Shown piece after piece: positions 1 through 7,839 of a DNA stretch of 47,687 bases; position 1 is the first letter of the stretch, and each line of letters opens with the position of its first letter. The stretch lies in NCBI GenBank assembly GCA_021849075.1, contig JAJZTH010000023.1:1-47687 (forward strand). The letters run 5' to 3'. The notes under the pieces are model-generated. The model made no database searches and had not been told where the DNA came from. It was given only the letters and a program-made list of their open reading frames with translations. A program made the translations under genes and the position numbers. The stretch is from Pseudomonadota bacterium. Lineage in GTDB: Bacteria > Pseudomonadota > Alphaproteobacteria > Sphingomonadales > Sphingomonadaceae.

Positions 1-1
1 C

Positions 2-97
2 GACCATCGCCTCTTCAACCGCCTGGGCTATGATCGCTTCTATCCGCATGCTCATCCGCAGAACCGCAAGGTATTGCTACCCCTGAGAAACTTTTGA
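2..97 (+). CDS. 3' end of an unidentified protein (partial)
   Basis: An open frame enters from the left edge and ends at a TGA at 95-97, giving the last 31 residues of a protein that ends in ...KVLLPLRNF. The tail is rich in His, Arg and aromatic residues. It is too short to assign to a family, and I do not recognise it. It is followed by about 100 bases without a gene before the convergent lipoprotein gene. That this is coding is inferred from the open frame and its sphingomonad-like codon use only. Confidence 0.4.
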   Translation, partial: DHRLFNRLGYDRFYPHAHPQNRKVLLPLRNF

Positions 98-185
98 ATC
101 GGGCTCTAAAAGATCAGCCTGTCGCGCGCCCCTGCCTCACGAAGCCTGAACGCAGGAACTGCGCCATATGCTGCTCCGACACGGC

Positions 186-205
186 GGATGGCGGCCCCGC
201 CATCC
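186..205 (-). terminator. Short hairpin just after the lipoprotein stop codon
   Basis: GGATGGCGG (186-194) and CCGCCATCC (197-205) form a near-perfect inverted repeat immediately downstream of the minus-strand stop codon at 206-208. The loop is very small and no T-run follows, so it may be a weak or factor-dependent terminator or only an mRNA 3'-end stabiliser. Confidence 0.35.
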
Positions 206-1867
206 TCAATTGTCATTGCGACGGGGACGGCCGGGGCCTTCCGCCCGCGCCATACGCTGCCCACGCTCCGCCTGTCGTGCGGCCGCGCGTTGCTGGGCCT
301 GCTGCTGACGCTGAATGACGCGCTGCTGGGCGTCGGCCTGCCGCTCGGCGGCGCGGGCTTGCGCTTGCTGTTGCTGACGCTGTGCCTGCTGCTGAAGCCG
401 GGCGGCCTGTTGCTGGGCCTCGGCCCGCCGCTCGGCAACGCGCGCCTGCGCCTGTTGCTGGCGTTCGGCCTGCTGTCGACTTTGGGCGGCGCGCTGCTGC
501 GCATCGGCCCGCCGCTCGGCGGCACGCGCCTGCGCCTGCTGCTGGCGCTGGTTCGCCTGTTGGCGCTGCGCCAGTTGCTGACGGGCGGCCACCTGCCTCT
601 CGCGCGCCCGATCCTCCTGCCGGGCCTGCTGGGTGGCGGCCTGCTGCTGCGTCCGTTGCGCCGCCCGTTGCTGGCGCTCGGCCTGCCGTCGCTCCGCAGC
701 CCGGCGATCCTCCGTCCGCGCCTGCTCCACCCGCTGGCGCGCCAGCCGCTGCGCCGCATTCTGCTGCGCCCTTTGGCTCTGTGCGCGCTGCTGCTCTGCG
801 CGCCGCTGTGTCTGCGCGTCCGCGCGCCTGTCGGCCTGCTGCTGCATTGCGACGCGCCGCTCTGCGCCGTCCTGACGCGCATCCGCCCGTTGCTGGCGCA
901 TCCATTGGTCGCGCCGTCGGTCCTGCATCTGCTCGCGCTGCGCCACCTGCTGCGCCCGCATCCGATCGTCTCGTGCGCGATCACGCTGCCTTTGCTGCTG
1001 CAACAGCGGCTGTGGCCCGCGAAAACCCTCGCCCTGCCAGCGGGCAAAACGCGCCGCCGCCTGCTCCCGCGCGCGCCGCTCGCCTGCCCAATGCTGCTGG
1101 GCGCGCCTGTCCTGTTGTGCGCGATAGCGCCGCCAATCTGCCTGCCGGTCGCGCGCTTCGCTCCAGCGCACCCGATCCTGGCGGATCGCCGCCCGCCGCG
1201 CCGCCCATTGCCGCGCCTCTATCCGCTCGCGCTCCCGCGCGCGGGCAACCCGGCGCATGTCGACCGCCCGGGCATAATAGCGCGCGGCATAGGCGTCGCG
1301 CGCCCGCGCCTCGCGCCAGGGCATGGCCCGCCCGCCCCGGTCATAGACCGCGACCAGCTGATCGCCGCGATAGCCGTAACTGTTCCACGGATCGCGGACC
1401 AAATAGGGGCTGCTGCCGCCCGGCTCATAATAATAGTAACGATATCCACCATCGATCGGCTCGGCATAGCGCAGATAATCGTCGCCGCTTTGCCAGGCCC
1501 ATGGCTGGACCCCATCCTCATAGGCAAAGCCATAATCGGGCGGCGCATCGCCCAAAGCATCGGAAAACATGTCCGCCCGGTCGATCCAGGCATAATCGTC
1601 CCCCTGTGGCCGCGCATAGCCGATCGGCGGCGCCGCAGGCAGGCGATCTGCGCTGGGCGCGGCGACCGGCGCGCCGGTGTCGGCCAGCGCCATCGGCTGC
1701 GCATCGGGCAATGGTGGCAGCGCGCTTTCATTGGCGAAGGCGTTACGCCACGCCTGATCGCTCAGGGAAAAATTCTTGTCGGGCTTGCCCTCGCCACAGG
1801 CGGCCAGCAACAGCGTCAGCGACAACAGCCCTACGCCGGGCGCGCCACGCAGCAAAGATCGGGTCAT
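206..1867 (-). CDS. Lipoprotein with a long Gln/Arg/Ala-rich coiled-coil tail
   Basis: 553 aa. The start at 1867 is chosen because AAGGAGA lies 7 bases upstream; it yields a signal peptide ending in a lipobox (LLLAAC|G), so the protein is probably membrane-anchored. Residues 30-170 are an acidic, Tyr-rich region (a YYYYEPGG stretch) with no family I recognise. From about residue 170 to the end it becomes an Arg/Gln/Ala-dominated, almost continuous helical or coiled-coil region. The last 110 residues contain three copies of a QAQARxAERxAxAQQ unit spaced 28-29 residues apart. It diverges from uvrA. Function is unknown; an envelope-spanning or nucleic-acid/peptidoglycan-contacting spacer is conceivable but speculative. 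The GC-rich repeat leaves other frames open on both strands, but only this one has a ribosome site and signal peptide. Confidence 0.8.
   Translation of the reverse strand: MTRSLLRGAPGVGLLSLTLLLAACGEGKPDKNFSLSDQAWRNAFANESALPPLPDAQPMALADTGAPVAAPSADRLPAAPPIGYARPQGDDYAWIDRADMFSDALGDAPPDYGFAYEDGVQPWAWQSGDDYLRYAEPIDGGYRYYYYEPGGSSPYLVRDPWNSYGYRGDQLVAVYDRGGRAMPWREARARDAYAARYYARAVDMRRVARARERERIEARQWAARRAAIRQDRVRWSEARDRQADWRRYRAQQDRRAQQHWAGERRAREQAAARFARWQGEGFRGPQPLLQQQRQRDRARDDRMRAQQVAQREQMQDRRRDQWMRQQRADARQDGAERRVAMQQQADRRADAQTQRRAEQQRAQSQRAQQNAAQRLARQRVEQARTEDRRAAERRQAERQQRAAQRTQQQAATQQARQEDRARERQVAARQQLAQRQQANQRQQQAQARAAERRADAQQRAAQSRQQAERQQQAQARVAERRAEAQQQAARLQQQAQRQQQQAQARAAERQADAQQRVIQRQQQAQQRAAARQAERGQRMARAEGPGRPRRNDN
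320..538 (-). repeat. Three in-frame tandem-like repeats encoding QAQARxAERxAxAQQ
   Basis: Within the lipoprotein gene, three related units begin near residues 444, 472 and 501, a spacing of about 28-29 codons (about 85 bases). The amino-acid pattern is conserved better than simple composition would require, which suggests internal duplication. Such a tract is a candidate for length variation between strains. Confidence 0.6.
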
Positions 1868-1922
1868 GGCATGTCTCCTTCGACCAATCCCCCCATGACC
1901 CGGGCACAATGCATCAGCGGGC

Positions 1923-1950
1923 ATGAACGATCCTTGGCCGGATCGTTCAT
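1923..1950. promoter_or_regulatory. Perfect 11-bp dyad in the lipoprotein/uvrA divergent region
   Basis: ATGAACGATCC (1923-1933) and GGATCGTTCAT (1940-1950) are exact reverse complements with a 6-base spacer. It lies about 55 bases upstream of the lipoprotein start and 180 upstream of uvrA. No T-run follows on either strand, so an operator or a 5'-leader hairpin is likelier than a terminator. The binding factor is unknown. Confidence 0.5.
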
Positions 1951-2067
1951 CCCTCCGTCAGGGGGAAGCACGCGCCCTCAGTGATCGCCCCCATTTTCCC
2001 GGCCCCGTTTCCCCACCCTCGTTTTCCCGCCTCCGCCTTCCTATCTTCCGCTCTGGATTATCCACAG

Positions 2068-2082
2068 GAACGAAGATAGAAC
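2068..2082 (+). promoter_or_regulatory. LexA (SOS) box upstream of uvrA
   Basis: GAAC (2068-2071), seven bases, then GAAC (2079-2082) is an exact match to the alphaproteobacterial LexA consensus GTTC-N7-GTTC read on the other strand. It lies 46 bases before the uvrA start codon. uvrA is a known SOS gene in many alphaproteobacteria, so motif and context agree. Confidence 0.85.
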
Positions 2083-2090
2083 ACGCCCCC

Positions 2091-2135
2091 ATGAGTCTGA
2101 CCCCCATCCACAAGCAGAGGTTTACCGAATGCTGA
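2091..2135 (+). CDS. Possible 14-aa leader peptide overlapping the uvrA start
   Basis: An ATG at 2091 opens a 14-codon frame ([14 protein letters not shown]) that stops at TGA 2133-2135, seven bases inside uvrA. The uvrA ribosome site lies within it. This could couple translation, but no good ribosome site precedes the short frame, so chance is quite possible. Confidence 0.2.
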   Translation: MSLTPIHKQRFTEC

Positions 2136-5044
2136 CCCACATCAGCGTCCGCGGCGCGCGTGAACATAATCTCAAGGGCGTGGACGTCGATCTGCCCCGC
2201 GACAGCCTGGTCGTCATCACCGGCCTGTCCGGTTCGGGCAAAAGCTCGCTCGCCTTCGACACCATCTATGCGGAGGGTCAGCGCCGCTATGTGGAATCGC
2301 TCTCCGCCTATGCCCGCCAGTTTCTGGAGATGATGCAGAAGCCGGACGTCGAACATATTGAGGGCCTCAGCCCCGCGATCAGCATTGAGCAGAAGACCAC
2401 CAGCCGCAACCCGCGCTCCACCGTGGCGACGGTCACGGAAATTTACGACTATATGCGCCTGCTCTGGGCGCGCGTCGGCATCCCCTACAGCCCCGCGACC
2501 GGCCTCCCCATCAGCGCGCAGACGGTGTCGCAGATGGTCGACCGCGTCGCCCTCCTGCCGGAAGGCACCCGTTTCTACCTGCTCGCCCCCGTCGTGCGCG
2601 GGCGCAAGGGCGAATATCGCAAGGAATTGGCCGAATGGCAGAAGGCGGGCTACACCCGCGTCCGCATCGACGGCGAAATGATGCTGATCGAGGATGCCCC
2701 TGCCCTCGACAAGAAGTATAAGCATGACATCGAAGTCGTGGTCGACCGCCTCGCCGTCACCGACGACATGGCCACCCGCCTCGCCGACAGTTTCGAACAA
2801 GCCCTCAAGCTTGCCGACGGCCTCGCCTATGTCGACCTTGCCGACGGCGTCGTCCCCGGCCGCGAAGATGAAGTGCAATCCACCGACAAGAAGATGAAGG
2901 GCGCGGGCATCCCCCTCAACCGCATCGTCTTCAGCGAGAAGTTCGCCTGCCCCGTCAGCGGCTTCACCATCCCCGACATCGAACCGCGTCTCTTCTCCTT
3001 CAACGCGCCGCTCGGCGCCTGCCCCGCCTGCGACGGCCTTGGCGAACGGCAGGAGTTCGACCCCGATCTCGTCGTCCCCAACGAAGCGCTCTCGATCAAG
3101 AAGGGCGCGGTCGTCCCCTGGGCCAAGTCCAACCCGCCCAGCCCCTATTATATGCAGGTGCTCGGCTCCCTCGCCAAGGAGTTCGGCTTCTCCCTCGAAA
3201 CGCCATGGAGCGATCTGCCAGGCGAGGTGAAGCTCATCATCCTCCACGGCACCGGCGGCAAGCCCGTCACCCTGCGCTTCCAGGACGGCAAGAAAAGCTA
3301 CGAGGTCAAGAAAGCGTTTGAGGGCGTCATCGGCAACCTCAACCGCCGCCTCCTGCAAACCGACAGCGCCTGGATGCGCGAGGAACTGGCGAAATATCAG
3401 ACCGCCATGCCGTGTGAAACCTGCAACGGCGCGCGCCTGAAACCCGAAGCGCTGGCCGTGAAGATCGCGGGCGAGGATATCTCCATTTCCACCCGCCGTT
3501 CGGTGGTGGACGCGCTCGCCTTCTTCACCGCCCTGCCCGATCACCTCAATGATCAGCAGAGCCAGATCGCCAGGGCCATCCTCAAGGAAATCGTGGAGCG
3601 CCTCGGCTTCCTCAACAATGTCGGCCTCGATTATCTCAACCTCGATCGCACCAGCGGCACCCTGTCCGGCGGCGAAAGCCAGCGCATCCGCCTCGCGTCC
3701 CAGATCGGCAGCGGCCTTTCCGGCGTCCTCTACGTGCTGGACGAACCCTCGATCGGCCTGCACCAGCGCGACAATGACCGGCTGCTCGTCACCCTGAAGC
3801 GCCTGCGCGACCTTGGCAACAGCGTCATCGTCGTGGAGCATGACGAGGATGCGATCCGCGCCGCCGACTATATTGTCGACATGGGGCCGGGCGCGGGCGT
3901 CCATGGCGGCGCCATCGTCGCCCAAGGCACGCTGCCCGAATTACTCAAGAACAAGGACAGCCTCACCGCCGATTATCTGAACGGCACCCGCCGCATCGAA
4001 GTCCCGGCAAAGCGCCGCAAGGGCAGCGGCAAGAAGCTCACCGTCCACAATGCCCGCGCCAACAACCTGACCGGCGTCACCGCCAGCATCCCGCTCGGCA
4101 CCTTCACCTGCATCACCGGCGTCAGCGGATCGGGCAAGTCCAGCTTCACCATAGACACCCTCTATGCGGCATCGGCGCGCGCCCTGAACGGAGCCAGAAT
4201 AGTCGCCGGCCCGCATGACAAGGTGACGGGCCTCGAACATTGCGACAAGGTGATCGACATCGACCAGTCGCCCATCGGCCGCACCCCGCGCTCCAACCCG
4301 GCCACCTATACCGGCGCCTTCACCAATATCCGCGACTGGTTCGCCGGCCTCCCCGAAGCGCAGGCGCGCGGCTACAAGCCCGGCCGTTTCAGCTTCAACG
4401 TCAAGGGCGGCCGCTGCGAAGCCTGTCAGGGCGACGGCGTGCTCAAGATCGAGATGCACTTCCTCCCCGACGTCTATGTCACCTGCGACGTCTGCCACGG
4501 CGCGCGCTATAATCGCGAAACGCTGGAGGTGAAGTTCAAGGGTAAGTCTATCGCCGACGTCCTCGACATGACGGTCGAGGATGCGGTCGAATTCTTCAAG
4601 GCCGTCCCGCCCATTCGCGACAAGATGGCCATGCTCGCTGAAGTGGGCCTTGGCTATATCAAGGTCGGCCAGCAGGCCACGACCCTGTCCGGCGGCGAAG
4701 CCCAGCGCGTCAAACTCGCCAAGGAACTGTCCCGCCGCGCCACCGGCAACACGCTCTATATATTGGACGAACCCACCACCGGCCTGCATTTCGAGGACGT
4801 CCGCAAGCTACTCGAAGTCCTCCACGCGCTGGTCGACCAGGGCAACAGCGTGGTCGTGATCGAACATAATCTGGATGTGATCAAGACCGCCGACTGGATC
4901 ATCGACATGGGACCAGAGGGCGGCGTGAAGGGCGGCAAAGTCGTCGCCGAAGGCACGCCGGAAAAGGTGGTAAAGGAAAAGCGCAGCTTTACCGGGCGCT
5001 ATCTGGCGCCGTTGTTGGGGTTGGAGGCTTTGGCGGCGGAGTGA
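2129..5044 (+). CDS. uvrA: UvrABC system protein A (excinuclease ATPase)
   Basis: 971 aa, slightly longer than E. coli UvrA (940). It is the damage-recognition ATPase of nucleotide excision repair; it dimerises and loads UvrB at lesions. Two ABC modules are visible. Walker A is GLSGSGKS at residues 32-39, with a second GVSGSGKS in the C-terminal half. The signatures are LSGGESQ and LSGGEAQ, followed by LDEPSIGLH and LDEPTTGLH. The C-terminal zinc module (CEAC...CDVC) is intact. In the first zinc module the leading pair reads C274-P-V-S rather than CxxC, with C298 and C301 following; this loss is, as far as I recall, common in alphaproteobacteria. AGAGG lies 8 bases before the start. SOS control is indicated by the LexA box at 2068. 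Confidence 0.98.
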   Translation: MLTHISVRGAREHNLKGVDVDLPRDSLVVITGLSGSGKSSLAFDTIYAEGQRRYVESLSAYARQFLEMMQKPDVEHIEGLSPAISIEQKTTSRNPRSTVATVTEIYDYMRLLWARVGIPYSPATGLPISAQTVSQMVDRVALLPEGTRFYLLAPVVRGRKGEYRKELAEWQKAGYTRVRIDGEMMLIEDAPALDKKYKHDIEVVVDRLAVTDDMATRLADSFEQALKLADGLAYVDLADGVVPGREDEVQSTDKKMKGAGIPLNRIVFSEKFACPVSGFTIPDIEPRLFSFNAPLGACPACDGLGERQEFDPDLVVPNEALSIKKGAVVPWAKSNPPSPYYMQVLGSLAKEFGFSLETPWSDLPGEVKLIILHGTGGKPVTLRFQDGKKSYEVKKAFEGVIGNLNRRLLQTDSAWMREELAKYQTAMPCETCNGARLKPEALAVKIAGEDISISTRRSVVDALAFFTALPDHLNDQQSQIARAILKEIVERLGFLNNVGLDYLNLDRTSGTLSGGESQRIRLASQIGSGLSGVLYVLDEPSIGLHQRDNDRLLVTLKRLRDLGNSVIVVEHDEDAIRAADYIVDMGPGAGVHGGAIVAQGTLPELLKNKDSLTADYLNGTRRIEVPAKRRKGSGKKLTVHNARANNLTGVTASIPLGTFTCITGVSGSGKSSFTIDTLYAASARALNGARIVAGPHDKVTGLEHCDKVIDIDQSPIGRTPRSNPATYTGAFTNIRDWFAGLPEAQARGYKPGRFSFNVKGGRCEACQGDGVLKIEMHFLPDVYVTCDVCHGARYNRETLEVKFKGKSIADVLDMTVEDAVEFFKAVPPIRDKMAMLAEVGLGYIKVGQQATTLSGGEAQRVKLAKELSRRATGNTLYILDEPTTGLHFEDVRKLLEVLHALVDQGNSVVVIEHNLDVIKTADWIIDMGPEGGVKGGKVVAEGTPEKVVKEKRSFTGRYLAPLLGLEALAAE

Positions 5045-5056
5045 CCGTTATATGAA

Positions 5057-5089
5057 AATGGCGATTTCATCGGAAATGAGATCGCCATT
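5057..5089. terminator. Hairpin terminator between uvrA and the minus-strand toxin remnant
   Basis: AATGGCGAT (5057-5065) pairs exactly with ATCGCCATT (5081-5089), and the stem continues inward as TTCAT/ATGAG with one G-T wobble, for 14 pairs with a 5-base loop. On the minus strand it runs into TTTTCATAT, a modest T-run. It probably ends minus-strand transcription and may also serve uvrA. The stop codon of the DUF5615 frame lies inside the stem. Confidence 0.65.
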
Positions 5090-5360
5090 CTCGCAAAATG
5101 CTACAATAGCGCAGCCTGAAATTTTCCTCCTCCGTGCCATCCAGTGGATGTTTATCGACGGAGTATGTTTCACCGCGAATAACACCAATATCCGCATCCT
5201 CGCTGACCAGCACCGCACCATCCGCCTCCGCACGCGCAGAAATCGCGACGTCGTTCGCCGCAATCATCCCGATATCGGAAACATGCTCCGCCTCATGCCC
5301 ACGATCGCACAACCACCGGCACAAGGCCGGCGGTAATTGCGCATCGACAAGGAATTTCAT
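5067..5360 (-). CDS. DUF5615 PIN-like toxin, probably with an aberrant C-terminus
   Basis: 97 aa. The first ~60 residues fit the DUF5615 (PIN-like, Mut7-C type) family: MKFLVDAQLPPAL start, GHEAEHV, then a VSEDADIG acidic motif where the family has its second acidic cluster. After that the family normally continues with a VVWLRIGNT-like strand and a C-terminal helix; here residues ~61-97 look unrelated and run into the terminator hairpin. The start codon overlaps the stop of the upstream DUF433 remnant (AATGA), the usual arrangement of this type II toxin-antitoxin pair. The gene is likely inactivated or truncated. Whether any RNase activity remains cannot be judged from sequence. Confidence 0.6.
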   Translation of the reverse strand: MKFLVDAQLPPALCRWLCDRGHEAEHVSDIGMIAANDVAISARAEADGAVLVSEDADIGVIRGETYSVDKHPLDGTEEENFRLRYCSILREWRSHFR

Positions 5361-5547
5361 TTGGCGGCAAGCACCACGGGATGATCGGCCATAGCCGCCG
5401 CATATCCCAGCGCTGCCCGCCCATCATCCGCGCTCAGATACGGAAAATCCGCGTGTCCGCAATGATCGGCCGCCCGCCGAAAATGGCGGGATCGACGGCG
5501 ATACGGGGAAAGCCTGTAAGGGTCATGACAACAAGACTATCAGACAT
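5357..5547 (-). pseudogene. DUF433 antitoxin with internal deletion and frameshift
   Basis: Reading the minus strand from 5547 (or the in-frame ATG at 5526) gives a typical DUF433 N-terminus, ...RIAVDPAIFGGRPIIADTRI, which then hits a stop. In another frame the sequence resumes as DFPYLSADDGRAALGYAAA, the family's C-terminal helix, and ends in TGA overlapping the toxin start. The central segment between those motifs (about 20-25 residues in the family) is missing. GCGGATT is what remains at the junction and could match both flanks, suggesting deletion between short direct repeats. The antitoxin is therefore very probably non-functional. Confidence 0.75.
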
Positions 5548-5572
5548 GCCGCACCTGCGCTACAATCCCGCC

Positions 5573-5794
5573 ATGCCCGACAATCCGCCAGATTTTGAAG
5601 GCTTCGATGCCTCGGATTTCGATCCGCCGCCGCATATGCGCGGCCCGGAAGACCCGGTCGCCTACGACGCTTGGTTCCGTGCCCAAGTCGAAGCCGCCAT
5701 GGCCAACACCCGCCCCGGCATCCCCCATGAAGTCGTCATGCGGAAAATGCAGGCCATCTTGGACAGACACAAAAACCCGTCCCGATCGGCATGA
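5573..5794 (+). CDS. RelB/StbD-like antitoxin (orphan)
   Basis: 73 aa from the ATG at 5573. The N-terminal 28 residues are acidic and Pro-rich. Residues 31-66 (YDAWFRAQVEAAMANTRPGI, then PHEVVMRKMQAILD) match the conserved segment of small 'stability determinant' RelB-like antitoxins usually paired with RelE/ParE toxins. No RelE/ParE gene follows. Instead the stop codon overlaps the start of the nucleotidyltransferase gene (ATGA), so the two are translationally coupled. It starts 25 bases from the divergent DUF433 remnant and has no clear ribosome site. A longer frame begins at 5381, but its extra N-terminus lies over the DUF433 remnant and is not credible. Confidence 0.65.
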   Translation: MPDNPPDFEGFDASDFDPPPHMRGPEDPVAYDAWFRAQVEAAMANTRPGIPHEVVMRKMQAILDRHKNPSRSA

Positions 5795-6339
5795 CTGCCT
5801 ATCGCCCTGAATTCGAAGCCGCGCTCGTCGCCTTTGCCCGCGTCAGTGAAGCCATGGCCGCAGCAGGCAGGGAAAGCCCCGTCCTCGTCGGCGGCGCAGC
5901 GGTGGAAATCTACACGCTGGGCGCCATCAACACCGGCGACTTCGACATCGTAACAGGCGCGCAATCCGCATTCGAAACTGTGTTGCAGGATCATGGTTTC
6001 ATACGCCCGGTCGGATCGGGAAAGGCGACACGCGGCTGGATTCATCCCGTTCTCCGCCTTGGTTTTGAAATCGTCTCGTCCACGCTGCTGGACGGTCAGG
6101 CCGACCGGAGTCGGGTGCGCCCGATCCGGGTCGGCGACAAGGGCGTCATCCATGTCATCGCGGTTGAAGACATGATCGCCGATCGCATGGGTCAATATGC
6201 GTCTGGCACGGCCCGCGATATGTTGCAGCAGGCACGCACCCTCGCCCGCCTTTCGGAACAGCTTGATCTGGACTATATGGAAGTCCGTATCCGCTATGAA
6301 ACGGCCGGCGACTATGGAATCGAAGACGTCATCCTCTGA
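5791..6339 (+). CDS. Nucleotidyltransferase-fold protein (DUF6036/AbiEii-like)
   Basis: 182 aa. The motif VLVGGAAVEIYTLGAINTGD followed by FDIV resembles the GG/S...DxD core of minimal nucleotidyltransferases in the DUF6036/AbiEii group. Later the protein has VEDMIADRM, the family's typical helix after the third strand. Relatives include toxins that modify tRNA or proteins and many proteins of unknown role. The gene overlaps its upstream antitoxin-like partner by 4 bases and the downstream 60-aa gene by 26 bases, forming a compact cassette. The fold assignment is from motif resemblance; target and activity are unknown. Confidence 0.6.
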   Translation: MTAYRPEFEAALVAFARVSEAMAAAGRESPVLVGGAAVEIYTLGAINTGDFDIVTGAQSAFETVLQDHGFIRPVGSGKATRGWIHPVLRLGFEIVSSTLLDGQADRSRVRPIRVGDKGVIHVIAVEDMIADRMGQYASGTARDMLQQARTLARLSEQLDLDYMEVRIRYETAGDYGIEDVIL

Positions 6340-6496
6340 ACCGATCACGCTCGAAGAACTCGGCCGCCAGATCGCGCGCCGTCGCGCCGAACTCGGCATC
6401 ACCGATGAAGACATTCCCCGCAACAGCGGCACCCGCCGCACCGAAAGCAAAAAGGCGCTGCTCAAGGCCATCAAGGATATCGGCGGCAACTGGTAA
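6314..6496 (+). CDS. 60-aa basic protein, third gene of the nucleotidyltransferase cassette
   Basis: The start at 6314 lies inside the end of the nucleotidyltransferase gene in another frame; the frame ends at TAA 6494-6496. The product begins MESKTSSSEPITLEELGRQI, continues with an Arg-rich helix (ARRRAELG) and ends in a Lys-rich helix and IGGNW. There is no recognised domain. Size, charge and overlap are in line with a small partner or regulator of the enzyme, but this is inference. Confidence 0.55.
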   Translation: MESKTSSSEPITLEELGRQIARRRAELGITDEDIPRNSGTRRTESKKALLKAIKDIGGNW

Positions 6497-6547
6497 ACCG
6501 CCGAGACACCCCATTCCCCCTGTCCTACACACCCCAAATCTGCCCAT

Positions 6548-6576
6548 CCTCCCGGCAAACCCCTTTCTGCCGGAGG
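6548..6576 (+). promoter_or_regulatory. Hairpin that contains the ribosome site of the 370-aa gene
   Basis: CCTCCCGGCA (6548-6557) pairs with TGCCGGAGG (6568-6576) with a single bulge and a 10-base loop. The right arm contains GGAGG, the probable Shine-Dalgarno sequence of the start at 6587. If it forms in the mRNA it would mask that site; alternatively it ends the upstream cassette's transcript. Confidence 0.4.
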
Positions 6577-6586
6577 CCCGCAGCCC

Positions 6587-7699
6587 ATGTCCTGTCCCAC
6601 TCCCACGCCCGATCTCGCCACTCCCGATCTTCCCACCGCCGATCTCCCCCACCCCACCCCGCAAATCCGCGAGGATGGCTGGTCCCCCGCGCGCCAGCGC
6701 CGCTTTCTGGAAACCCTCGCCGCCAGCGGCGTCGTGCAACTCGCCTGCGAATCCGTGCGCATCACCGGGCGCAGCGCCTATAACCTCCGCAACCGCCGCG
6801 ATGGCGCGGCCTTCCGCCTTGGCTGGGATGCGGCCATCCTCATCGCCCGCGCGCGTCTGGCCGATGATCTGCTCGCCCGCGCCATCATGGGCTGCACCGA
6901 AACGGTGCGCCGGGATGAGGGCAATTTCGAAGTTACCCGCCACCGCCATGACAATCGCCTCGCCATGTCGATGCTGTCCCGGCTCGATCGCATGGCCGAT
7001 TGCCCGGCCGAAGGGACCGACGCCGCCCTCGCCCGCGTCGTCGCACAGGATTTCGTCGCCTTTCTCGACCTGATCTGCCCGCAGGACATCGCCCGACAGG
7101 AAGCCGAAGCGCATGACCTGCTCCGCCCCGGTGCGGAACCCTCCGCCCGCAATATGGCGGACGCGCATATGATGGATGGAACGCAGCCCGACACCCCCGA
7201 CGCGCCCGATCCCGCTCTGGACGCCATCGCCAGCGCCCTCTCCCCCGGCGCGTCGGCCGCGCTCTTCATCGCCGCCCGCACGGCCCTTTATCAGGATTAT
7301 GAGCCGGAAGAGGCGTATCCGCCCGAAGAGGAAGAAGCCCCGTTTTACGAGGATCAGGAACAGTGTGAACTTCCGCCAGTGAAGCCTGCCCCGCTCTCCT
7401 CCCTGCCCCCGGAAGAGGCGGCGGGCCGGCTGCGCGGCGTCTGGTTGAACAGCTTCACCAACCGCTGGCGCACCGATTTCCCCGCGCCGCCGGAATTCGA
7501 CGGCGAATCCACCCATTATGGCTATCCCATCGATCTGTACGAACGCGATCTCACCCCGGAGGAGGAAGAGATGTTCCGGGCCCGGCTGGATGCGCAGGAA
7601 TTGCCCTATGTCGAAGCCGCCACCCGCGCGCGCGACGCCTATTTCAGCGTCACGCCGCCCCCAGCGCCCCAATCCGCGCCCCAATCTGCACCGGCCTGA
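6587..7699 (+). CDS. Conserved hypothetical protein with N-terminal HTH-like region
   Basis: 370 aa. After a Pro/Thr/Asp-rich first 30 residues comes WSPARQRRFLETLAASGVVQ, then a second helix pair with RSAYNLRNRRDG. This resembles the helix-turn-helix segment of small-terminase-like or site-selection proteins, with the recognition helix around SAYNLRNR. The middle is helical; the C-terminal third is acidic (EPEEAYPPEEEEA) and ends in a Pro/Gln-rich tail. I do not know a characterised homologue. The DNA-binding reading is a suggestion from residue pattern. It is a single gene with a GGAGG 10 bases upstream. Confidence 0.6.
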   Translation: MSCPTPTPDLATPDLPTADLPHPTPQIREDGWSPARQRRFLETLAASGVVQLACESVRITGRSAYNLRNRRDGAAFRLGWDAAILIARARLADDLLARAIMGCTETVRRDEGNFEVTRHRHDNRLAMSMLSRLDRMADCPAEGTDAALARVVAQDFVAFLDLICPQDIARQEAEAHDLLRPGAEPSARNMADAHMMDGTQPDTPDAPDPALDAIASALSPGASAALFIAARTALYQDYEPEEAYPPEEEEAPFYEDQEQCELPPVKPAPLSSLPPEEAAGRLRGVWLNSFTNRWRTDFPAPPEFDGESTHYGYPIDLYERDLTPEEEEMFRARLDAQELPYVEAATRARDAYFSVTPPPAPQSAPQSAPA

Positions 7700-7839
7700 T
7701 CGCACCAACCACGCGCCAATCACCATCCGTCGCATGTCAGGCGGAAACCGTCGCATCATCCGCCCGGCGCGGAACCCTGCGCCGCGCTGCCGGTTATCCC
7801 TGGCAAATATCGCCTTCCCATGATCGCAAGGAGACATTC

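Noticed and set aside
209..1000. A CRISPR-like or tandem DNA array in the repetitive lipoprotein tract
   Set aside because: Repeats are imperfect, in-frame and protein-coding, with no constant-length spacers.
188..1984. Long plus-strand open frames (up to about 600 codons) opposite the lipoprotein gene
   Set aside because: They are Leu/Arg/Pro-rich mirror frames caused by the GC-rich Gln/Arg/Ala codons of the real gene. They have no ribosome site, signal or domain.
1958..3925. A 655-codon minus-strand frame opposite uvrA
   Set aside because: An antisense frame kept open by codon bias. The plus strand encodes a complete, motif-perfect UvrA.
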